Positions 55,721-64,000 of a stretch of 64,000 nucleotides of DNA are shown here, in pieces. The stretch is from Ilyonectria destructans. Taxonomy: Eukaryota; Ascomycota; Sordariomycetes; Hypocreales; Nectriaceae. The stretch covers positions 310,001 to 374,000 of the forward strand of contig JAHEWK010000024.1 of the NCBI GenBank assembly GCA_020740775.1, in the 5' to 3' direction. How positions within the stretch are numbered: the stretch's first letter is position 1; each line of letters starts with the position of its first letter. Position numbers and translations under genes: made by a program. The notes below the pieces were generated by a model. It did no database searches. It saw only the letters and a list, made by a program, of their open reading frames with translations, and was not told the origin of the DNA.

Positions 55721-57430
55721 TGCAGGTTGGTAACACAGCCTGCTCTAGACCCGGCGGTTGCAACCGGCAGAAAACATTGACCAGGCGTCCAATCACATAG
55801 GAAACGCCACGCATGAGATGATGTAAATAATGAACCTGTTATGCAAGGTTAATGCACGAAGAAAAATGGCTATGATTTCAGCAGTCTGGCTCAATATCTG
55901 TCTCCTAGTGGGGGACAACGGCAGAACAATGGCCCGCCATCGCTACATCAATGCACGAAACATGTCCCTGTCTAATTCAACCATCAATAAATACTAACTT
56001 GGCAGCAGGCGAAGCCGAAGGATCTCTTAATCTATTTGTAGGATGCAATAATGGATACGAGATGCCGGGTACAGCATAATGTGTGACTTGTAACGTGAGA
56101 GACCCAGGCCTCGGCGCTTTGATAGGCCTTGCTAAAACAAGGGATACTATCCGTTTCCATCTTAGCAGGGCTTAAATTCTACGAACAAGGCGAATCTAAA
56201 AGAGGACAGAACATATGCACACAGTCGGCTGCACAAAACGCAAGAGACAGCTGATGCTGGGGGGCATAGGTGCGAAGACAGATGTAGCCCTGTATCTTGA
56301 ATCTGAACAGAAACGTGAATATTCCAAGATTGAACGAAGATCTTGATAGCAGGCACTCCGAAGGACAAAGTAAACCAACATAAAAAGATCTGCAGTAAGA
56401 ACAACATTATGGACCCAATACCCAAGTCCAGACGATCAGTGACTCAAATGAGTAAGCTTTCCACTACATTAAGTGTCTCAAGATACCAAGGCTAGCTGTC
56501 GACAAAAAAGAACCAAACCAACGCGTATCTATTTTCAGTAGAGCCGTAAATAAGTGACGTGGTCAATTTAAAGTATGTCAACAAGTGATGGGATTCTCGC
56601 CCACTTCGATTTTATTCCCCGTCTTGTCCCACGGATCAATGGTCAAATAGCCAGCGCATTAAACTACCTGATCACGGAGCCGAAGGATCCACGGAGAACT
56701 TTTCAGTTTTAACCATATTCAAAGCGTGGATCAATAGTGTCTTCAAATCCGGAATGTGGGGCGGCAGACAGGGGTTCTCATAGGAATAGGACCCCTCTTC
56801 ATGTGGAGATGATGCCATGTTTTCGAGGCTATCGATCGAGACTAACCGATTGTTTTCATTGTTTATCCTTGATGCGCGTCGTCTAATGTCGGTGAGTTGA
56901 GGGCGTCAAGAGGCTCAGCCAGCGCATCTTTCATGCCGTTCGCTAAGACAAGGAGTGAAATGCCAGTGTATTGAATCTTCATATTAAGCTTGGCCATTGG
57001 ATACATTGACTCAAACTCCTTGTAACTTGAGAGGCCAGAGACACCCGAGATTGATGCAAATCCACGTCAATCGGGCCCCTAATCTGATGCGATGAGGCGT
57101 ATCCAATGATAATCTACCTGTAGTTACTGTGGCTGGACTATTGACAGCTGAACCGCACCTCTTTTGTTCGCCCACGAGGTACCTTCCAGCTAGTTTTATT
57201 GACACACGTAATTCCTCTTGTTCATTTCTGGCCAAGTTCCTCCTACCAAAGCCGTTATGGGTTGGTGGCGCTCGATAGTGGCGTTTTTGATAGGTGCAGG
57301 AGCCGAAGCGAACCTCGTAGTCGTGAAGCTAGATGTTCCGGACAAGCGAGCGAGGCCATCATATTAATTAATCCCATGTCGCCATTTTTCTAGAATACTC
57401 ATGGCAAAGTATCCGTCCTTCAACGACAAA
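55721..57430. other. Gene-poor 1.7-kb spacer
   Basis: No coding region on either strand has family content or splice support. Confidence 0.45.
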
Positions 57431-58991
57431 ATGAAGCTTCCAACGCTTGTTTTCATGCTAGCCGCTGCAGCATCGGCATATTCTAACCCGACCTGCAAGA
57501 ATCCAACGGCACTGTGCAAGTATGTGTCTCCGCGGAACGCCGGAAGATGCTCTGGCCTCATCGGTATGATTCCCATGGGATTTTGCATCTTGGCAACACA
57601 CGCAAGATTGAAGGCGAATTACTGATTCCTGGTCAATAGACGCCAAGAAGATGAAAGTCGCAACATGTCAAGCTGTAGCGCCGACCATCACTTCGACCCG
57701 CACGATTCAACCCACTGCTTTTGTAACGAGAACCATTTATCCACAGGAGTTTACCAAGAAAATCGAGAAGACGATCACAAAAGCTGGGCAGCCGTAAGCA
57801 GCCAGTGCAACATACATCGAACCATCTAATGATCTACTTAGTATCACGCAGCCAACACGTAAACTAACAGCTACATTGACACTGGTCGTCAAGACTACGG
57901 TTATTGACACTACAGTCTGCACGGCAACTTCAACGGCTGTAACGACGGAGTTTGAAACAACATGGACAACCAGCACTGTGTAAGTAAACTCTGCCGGGCT
58001 ATTCTTACCATCTTCACTAATGCCCATCTTCCCGTAGGACTGAACTCAGTACTTCCACTGTGAGCTGGGAAAAGCCGTATTGCGGCGTTCGCCGAAAGAA
58101 GCGATGCGTCGATTTGCGCGACATCAAGAAGCGAAACGATCGTCGTGCACCCCTGCCTGAAGAATGCTGTACGTTACCCCGTCCCAAGTAATTGGATCTT
58201 TTGTAGTACTGACTTGTTTTGTTCAGCTTGTTTCCTCACATCAACCCAGCCCTACGGATCAACACAAACAGCCACCATCACGATCAAGAATTCTCCCTGC
58301 ACCGAGACGGCCTACGTGGAGAAGAGCCAGATTCCGACCGTCACCAGGACCGTCACATTCACCAAATATTCTGGCGGAAGAACCCTGTGTGCACCCGAGG
58401 CCACCGAGACCGTCACCAAGACCCTCACTCAAACGATTCACAGTTTGACGACTATATTTGACACATCGATCACCACATCGACGCAACACGACACGACTAC
58501 AATTACGGACACTACAGCCACCACTGAAATCGTGATTGAAACTGCCGACCCTTGCGCTGACGTCTCTGAAGACGCTGGATACATGTATCGGATGAACCAG
58601 CTAGCCAATTCTGTGGTTGGGGAGACAAGTAATGGTCTGACTGTGAATGAGTGTTGCAGGAGCTGCTATGGCACTCCGAGCTGCGCCTACTTCAGGCACA
58701 GGGTTGAGCCTGAGCTTGAGTGCACTAATTATTTTATCAGCGATGATGCGACAGACCTATATTGTCAGGGCCTAACAGACTTATGCCCTGTGGGATTTGT
58801 AGTGTATGCAAAACAGGGATCGACGGCTGACCCTGATTTCGATTATTGGTGGGGTCCCTGCCTCGGCTTGTAAGTCTTTCCATTTTTTCATCTTGATCAG
58901 GGTAAACGACTTGAAGAATTAGACAACATCGGGTCTCACCCTCATCACATACACTTGCTAACACCTTGACAGTGCGGCACAACAGCGATAA
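57431..58991 (+). CDS. Secreted Thr-rich, Cys-rich protein with PAN/Apple-like C-terminal domain
   Basis: Six exons: 57431..57563, 57640..57793, 57842..57979, 58038..58168, 58227..58869, 58973..58991; about 405 aa, all in phase. Signal peptide MKLPTLVFMLAAAASA. A short Cys-containing head (NPTCKNPTALCKYVSPRNAGRC) is followed by long Thr/Val-rich stretches (TRTIQPTAFVTRTI, TTVIDTTVCTATSTAVTT), expected to be O-glycosylated. A basic piece contains KKRNDRR, a possible KEX2-type site. The last 110 residues (NECCRSCYGTPSCAYF, LYCQGLTDLCPVGF) have the Cys spacing of PAN/Apple-like binding modules. The final tiny exon gives LGFAAQQR. It is likely a wall-associated or effector-like protein; function unknown. 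Confidence 0.8.
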
Positions 58992-59606
58992 AGTCGCTAT
59001 TTTGGCCGTCCAGCTTTGACTAGGAGATCAATCATGACAAACTTTCTTCAATTATAAGACGCACGCTCACACAATGTTTTCGGTCCAAAGCACAGCCACT
59101 TACCATTTATCTCATGTCTCTGCTGCATTTAGATCGATTGCAAGTAGCTGGGAACGGGAGAAATAATGATATACGTTGTTTTCGCGTAAAAAAAACGCGT
59201 AAAAACGCGTCGTCATTCAGTGATCTGTGAAGAAGAGACTCAGGAGCATTTGTTGTGAACAAAACTATCCATCATTGACTCATGTTCCTCTTTTGCGAAA
59301 TATAAATTGACCATAGATACAGCTATTACTGCAGCTTATTAATGTATTGCAACAGGTAACCAGTTGGACTAGAAACCTTAGTCTGTCTGAATAAACTGTT
59401 AACCTTTAAATGGACTGGGTATGTGGTCTGTATTGTTGATCCTATTGTTGGTGTTTTTGTTTTACTGTTGAGCTTCTAGTTCCCCCTCTGGGTATGTATG
59501 TACTAGGGCACTCTAACCTCTTAATAATTAATTAAATTACTACTCTTATTATTAAGAACATCAGCTAAAGGTACTTTCTATTATTCATTATATATAACTT
59601 TACAAA
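58992..59606. other. AT-rich spacer with two MluI-box sequences
   Basis: ACGCGT occurs at 59195-59200 and 59205-59210, ten bp apart. The region 59300-59600 is AT-rich. No gene is supported. Confidence 0.4.
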
Positions 59607-59793
59607 TGCTATCTTCTTCTGGATATTTATGCCTGAGACGAAGAAGCTGCCGCTTGAGAAGATAAATACTCTATTCTCGGGCACTTCTTGGTAGGTGCCT
59701 AGCACTTCGCAGAAGCACGTCAGTGACCTGGATGCGAGAGTCAAGGAGGCCAAGACGCAGAAGGAGAGCATGGTTGAGGTTGAGCACCACTAG
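59607..59793 (+). pseudogene. 3' relic of an MFS sugar transporter
   Basis: Plus-strand codons read IFFWIFMPETKKLPLEKI, the end of the last helix and the PETKG-type tail of hexose transporters. An in-frame TAG follows after GTSW, and then further tail codons (LDARVKEAKTQKESMVEVE) run to a second TAG at 59791. The upstream part is missing or lost in AT-rich sequence. Confidence 0.6.
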
Positions 59794-60054
59794 ATTAAGT
59801 TGCCGTCTACATATCTATTTGCGAGTCGAATACCTTGAAGCCACATGCGTTGGTATATTAGTATTAGGACCTTGTGCGAGGATTAATTTACGTTGGACGA
59901 CTGCAAAATAAAGAATCTTTCAACAAAGAAACGTAATTGATGATTGAGTGCTTGAGCCTATAAGGCATGTGACTAAGACTGTCGATATGGATGATACCCA
60001 GGTCTCGAAATAATTCAAGTCAAGATGAGGTCTTGTGTCGAAATCACTTTTGAC

Positions 60055-61023
60055 TCATTCCTGACCACCATTGTCCCAACCCTGGGCCACGACAGCTTCT
60101 GGTTTCGCATCAGGCAAGGAGGCTCCGTGAACGAAGTTGTACAGCCAGACCTGGAAATCGTTTTCAAAGGGATAGTCGCTAGAGTTGAGACGCCAGTTAT
60201 AGGTACCTGCGAAGCGCCCATTGATAACTTGCCGAGCCTTGGCCTTCACGGCGGCAAATGTTTGGGTAGTATTAGCGCTGGGCGTTTCAGAAGCGAATCC
60301 CCATGACAACTGCTGCTGCTCGCTGAGGCCAGGTATGGCTTGTAGAAAGACACTTGGGTCTGTTCCTTCGCCGCCAGAGTAGTTTTGCATATTGACATAA
60401 TCGCAAGACTGCGCCATACTAGCGTTGAGGTTAGTGGGCCATGCCGGGCAGATAGAAACAGTGAGTCTGGGAGCACTCAGTTTGTAGCTGAGTTCATCAA
60501 AGCTCCCACGAAGAGTGGTGAGGATACTGGATAGGAGGTTTGATGTCAAATTGCCGTCCTCGACGTCGACATCCAAACCGTCAATTCGAGCAGAGACCTC
60601 ACCAGGCCCATCAAGTGCAGGGAGCGTTCGGTTGTAGTAAGTTTCGATGAAGTTGGACACAGAGTTGGCGTACTGTTGAACTTCGTGAGAGTTTTTGATG
60701 ATGCCGTAGTCACCCCCGCCTTGGCAGGAACCATAGAATTGCTCCAAGATGATTTTGATGTTGGGGTTCTTGGAGCGAGCTGCTCGAATCACCCACTCGA
60801 AGCGTCCGCCAAGAGAGGTTGTGCCATCGTCACCAGTGCTCAGCATGAGCGAGTAGTCGATCTCATTGACGAAAAAAGGGCTGATGAAGAGGACATCGAC
60901 TGCGTCAAAGCGGATTTCGTTCCACGAGCTTGGGATGTTGTCCCAGGAATCTCCTTGTATTCCTGGTTCCGGCAGGTAGATGTGTGCACCCACGAACTTC
61001 GATGGCCAAGGACCGGTGGCCAT
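60055..61023 (-). CDS. GH18-family glycoside hydrolase (chitinase/ENGase-like)
   Basis: Intronless, about 322 aa from ATG 61023 (MATGPWPSKFVGAHIYLPE); 30 codons further upstream (ATG 61113) are open but look like leader. The catalytic motif DGLDVDVE is complete at residues 148-155, with Glu155 as acid. SPFFVNEIDYSL, IILEQFYGS and a late LSWGFASETPS/Trp-rich end complete the barrel. There is no clear signal peptide on the short form, so it may act inside the cell or leave by another route. Substrates in this family are chitin or the core of N-glycans. Small GH18 proteins of this compact type are also found as inhibitors, but here the acid is kept. Confidence 0.82.
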   Translation of the reverse strand: MATGPWPSKFVGAHIYLPEPGIQGDSWDNIPSSWNEIRFDAVDVLFISPFFVNEIDYSLMLSTGDDGTTSLGGRFEWVIRAARSKNPNIKIILEQFYGSCQGGGDYGIIKNSHEVQQYANSVSNFIETYYNRTLPALDGPGEVSARIDGLDVDVEDGNLTSNLLSSILTTLRGSFDELSYKLSAPRLTVSICPAWPTNLNASMAQSCDYVNMQNYSGGEGTDPSVFLQAIPGLSEQQQLSWGFASETPSANTTQTFAAVKAKARQVINGRFAGTYNWRLNSSDYPFENDFQVWLYNFVHGASLPDAKPEAVVAQGWDNGGQE

Positions 61024-62526
61024 GGTGTGCTTCAGGAATGAGAGCTCTGATTGAGTTTGAGTATTTTGTATGAGGAGGATGAATGAGGATGATGTGTGGC
61101 ACGAAGAGACCATGGAAGCTGGGGCAGTCAATAAATATGTATTGGAAACAGATTTTCTGATCTGACTTAAGACCTTTCTCACCCATGCTCAGCCAGCCCA
61201 GTGAGCCTTGGAATGCCATAAAGACTCGACATTCCAGCTGTCAATCGACTTTATATATTCTAGACTGGTCTACGTCTCAGAGAACCCAAATCTTAAACAC
61301 CCTTACCTATATATCACCTTGATGCACCGCGTGACCAAGGAGATGGCGTTCACTAGGCATCCAATCCTAGCAAGCAATCGCTACTGAGACCCCACGCAGC
61401 TGTGACAATCACATTCTAGACAACTGGCTGAAGCCTGCCATGTGCTACAAGTTTACCCATAAATAATTCATCACGGGCCGAACAGCTTAACTCTAACAAG
61501 CCGGGTGGCTGACTGGACCCCTCATCCGGAAATAGTATCGGTAGCATTTCAGGCTTTGTTTCTGTCACTAAATCGTAATATGAATGGCGGAACTATCAGA
61601 AAAGTTCGCATTTCAGTCAAAGTTGGTTGGCATGGAAAAGACTCGTCGCAGACTAATTATACACATGGTGGCTGGCTGGACCCCCGCATCGCCCGAGAAT
61701 CACATATCAGAGCTTGTTTCTGTGACATAGGTGTGACCAGCCGAATGAACCAATCGATATGACAGGAAGAAGAATGGTGAATTGAACTATAAACCATCTG
61801 ATACGGAAAATGGTTCGAGTGAGGGAACCATGAATGGTGTGTTGTGGCTGGTTTAGGCCGCCTAGAAGTCAGTATGTGTTGGCTCTTGTTGACGACGCTG
61901 TCTGTCCAGCAGCCGCTCAAGACAAGGCCTTAAAATCGTGGCCTCATAAGCAGAATTTGTCAGCTTGCAGGCGCTCTATCAGCAGTGGTAGCCTATGGCC
62001 ATTGCCATGTCCAGACCGGGACCCCACGTTACCCAGGCCACTATTCCCGACTCTAGTCGCGTCGCTATGCTCCCCGACGCTGAGTTTATTTTTGGCGTCT
62101 TTTACCACTAGGGGGTCATTGTTTGTTATTGGTTCCCTTGTACAATTGGCTATGACATCGTCACCTTCTCTCCCCTAACTTCGCCTGTCAAGCTTAAAAG
62201 GCCATACGAGTGTCGTCTCATATCTAGGAGCTTCTTGCACCCTGTAGCTCGCCATCGATTCGAGAATAAAACTGAAGACCAACCCTCCTTGGCGGCCGAG
62301 TGATGTGTCCGAAATAGGTCAACTGTCTCACATGGTCTCAACATTCGGCTGCACCCAGCTCTCCACGTCTTCACCGCTGTCCGGTTTAGCAGCATAGCTC
62401 GAGAGTCAAGCGCCAGCATCATGCACTGATAATCGAATATGTGCAATAGCACGTGTGCCTTTGCTAAGTTGCCGGACATCCTTGACTAGATACGGGCGGA
62501 GACAAGCACTAATAATACTCAAATCC
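61024..62526. other. 1.5-kb spacer, no supported gene
   Basis: Two loosely similar stretches (61505-61570 and 61665-61725, both with GGTGGCTG.CTGGACCCC and GTTTCTGT) hint at an old local duplication. Nothing codes. Confidence 0.35.
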
Positions 62527-64000
62527 CTACACCAAACAAATCTGCCGAATCCCAATCCGCCTCGACCCATCCCTGTCCGTATCAGCCTCTGAGTCCAACG
62601 ACGCCAGCGCTTCCCCATGCATAATTCCATGCACGTACGCATGGCCAACATACTCATAATATCCGGGCCTCTCTTCGACGTCCCTCAAAATCACCGGCGC
62701 CTTGGAACCCAATAGCACGCAAATGTGGTCGCCCTCTCGCATATCCGCCGGTCCAGAGCCCAAATCCCCCCCGGTCGTCATAAAGAAGCGCCTGTTCAGC
62801 GCATGCCTCACGAGAGCGTTGTAGAATTCACGCCCTTCGTCTGCAGGCGCAATCTTTTGATGGTCGGCTGCATCCGTGGATGGATTTGATAAGTTAATGA
62901 GCACGTCGTCGCCGCCTTTGAATCGTTGAAAGCCTGCTTCGTAGGTATCAGGTGCCGGGTATCGATCCCCTTCCGTGGCGTTCCAGATGAGGGTCCGCCA
63001 GAAGCATTCTTGGCGGTGGTTTCCTGGCTTGCGGGGGAAGTGCTGGGCGTCAGTCTCTTCGAGTAGTTTGGAATAGTCTTGGATGACTTTGTATGCTGAA
63101 GATTGCCGCTCGTCCTTTCCTGATGTCCACGTCTCTGCCAGCACCAGTGGCTTATCGTATATAAACCCAGTGACGGTAAGTTGATTCGGTGGATCATCTT
63201 CCACAAGCCGGCAATGGACGGTGCCGATACCCATGTTGTGCCAGCTATTTCCATCCGCGCTGTAGAAACCCATCGGACATCCCCCGTTGGACAACTCGTC
63301 ATCTATCTCGGTCGAGAGATCCGGTACCCACGAAGGAAGCGTGAGTCGGCGTGGCTTTCGCTGCAGCAGGAGCATCATCAAGGAATGGGTCGCGCGTATG
63401 CTCTCCTTTACCAGGTTTCCAAAGACTTGCTCCACCGGTTCTTTGTAGTCAGGGATGATGCCGAGACGAGGCACGAGGCCTAGGAGTGCAAACACCTTGT
63501 CGCGAGGATCCGTGGCGCTGTAGGATCTCGTCAAGTGAAGATAGTTCACCAGTCCGCCCCAGTTATCCCTGCGCTCTTGATTCGCTTCGTGAGCAACTTT
63601 TAAAGTCGCCTTGTCGAGAATCCATTTCGTTCCCTCACCCAGCCGATTCACTCTTTCAAAGAAAGGGTGGCCTTTCATATTCTCTATGCCGAGAGCAGCT
63701 TCCATGAAGGCATCCCACGGCAGCCATGACTCACCACAGCCAACCCAGACAGGATGCTCCCTCGAAGCAGCCACTTCTTGAATCACCCAGACGCGTCGCC
63801 ACCAGGGTCTTTCAAGGAGCTTCTGCACGGCAACCCACTCAGACGGATCCTGCGGGTTGGTGTGGTTGCCAAAGGAAGAGCCATGAAGCATGAGCAGTAG
63901 ATGCATCGGTGCATAGGTGTCCTGTTCCTCGCTCTTAATACCGAGGTTTAGTTTCTCGGTTGTGCTTGGCTCCGAGTGCCGCCTTGGTCTTGATGCCGAG
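62527..64000 (-). CDS. HET-domain (heterokaryon incompatibility) protein, 5' end beyond the window
   Basis: HET domains trigger cell death after non-self recognition between fungal strains. The reading frame is open from the right edge to the stop at 62527. It shows the second half of a HET domain: LERPWWRRVWVIQEVA, YSATDPRDKVFALLGL, PDYKEPVEQVFGNLV and LPSWVPDLS. The N-terminal HET motifs (the usual YTALSYTWG block) are not in the window, so the gene continues to the right, perhaps past an intron. The C-terminal half (REGDHICVLLGSKAPVILRDVEERPGYYEYVGHAYVHGIMHGEAL) is the usual end of this class. No NLR motif is fused to it. Confidence 0.88.
   Translation of the reverse strand, partial: SASRPRRHSEPSTTEKLNLGIKSEEQDTYAPMHLLLMLHGSSFGNHTNPQDPSEWVAVQKLLERPWWRRVWVIQEVAASREHPVWVGCGESWLPWDAFMEAALGIENMKGHPFFERVNRLGEGTKWILDKATLKVAHEANQERRDNWGGLVNYLHLTRSYSATDPRDKVFALLGLVPRLGIIPDYKEPVEQVFGNLVKESIRATHSLMMLLLQRKPRRLTLPSWVPDLSTEIDDELSNGGCPMGFYSADGNSWHNMGIGTVHCRLVEDDPPNQLTVTGFIYDKPLVLAETWTSGKDERQSSAYKVIQDYSKLLEETDAQHFPRKPGNHRQECFWRTLIWNATEGDRYPAPDTYEAGFQRFKGGDDVLINLSNPSTDAADHQKIAPADEGREFYNALVRHALNRRFFMTTGGDLGSGPADMREGDHICVLLGSKAPVILRDVEERPGYYEYVGHAYVHGIMHGEALASLDSEADTDRDGSRRIGIRQICLV

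Noticed and set aside
1..64000. CRISPR array, bacterial operons, ribosome binding sites
   Set aside because: Spliceosomal introns, RIP and fungal families show that this is a eukaryotic chromosome; no regularly spaced short repeats were seen.

Overview
The window is nuclear DNA of a filamentous ascomycete (Pezizomycotina, most likely a Sordariomycete). The evidence is short 42-103 nt introns with GT..CTAAC..AG signals, Zn2Cys6 regulators, fungus-specific families (SesA/SesB, HET, Dal5-type MFS) and an AT-saturated retroelement typical of repeat-induced point mutation (RIP). No similarity search could be run. Every gene model was built by eye from reading frames, splice signals, phase and recalled family motifs.

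Layout. 0-15 kb: a small hypothetical gene, an FlbA/Sst2-like RGS regulator with a shortened N-terminus, an atypical SDR, an MpaB/rubber-oxygenase-family protein, two tRNA genes (Ala-CGC with an intron; Ser-AGA), a pantothenate/vitamin-type MFS transporter and a large fungal membrane protein. 15.1-18.8 kb: a complete but RIP-ruined Ty1/Copia-type retrotransposon with 184-bp LTRs and a GATTC target duplication; it carries an unmutated foreign solo LTR where its reverse transcriptase should be.

19.1-26.3 kb: a sigma-type amyloid-signalling triad. It comprises a SesB-like alpha/beta hydrolase (minus strand), a SesA-like effector and a NACHT-WD40 NLR (plus strand). The same ~32-residue Asn/Gly-rich prion-like motif closes both effectors and opens the NLR. 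The SesB gene is broken by a 343-bp solo LTR with an AACTG target duplication.

26.6-40.3 kb: a probable sugar-acid/lactone catabolic cluster. It has a sugar/quinate-type transporter, a Zn2Cys6 regulator, an HpcH/HpaI aldolase, a D-2-hydroxyacid dehydrogenase, a second Zn2Cys6 regulator, an SMP-30/gluconolactonase-type lactonase and a Dal5-type transporter. Four intergenic promoter regions of this block hold twelve copies of an everted palindrome CGG-N7-CCG (mostly CGG-N5-GT-CCGA). I infer one regulon driven by one of the cluster's own regulators.

40.9-64 kb: an accessory region rich in recognition and secreted proteins. It holds an F-box/ankyrin protein, a dead nucleoside-phosphorylase-type NLR fragment, an intronless bacterial-type FMN monooxygenase, a secreted M14 carboxypeptidase with a Cys-rich tail, a STAND-N/ankyrin protein, a single-pass wall-sensor-like protein, a six-exon Thr-rich secreted protein, a sugar-transporter relic, a GH18 hydrolase and a HET-domain gene that runs off the right edge.
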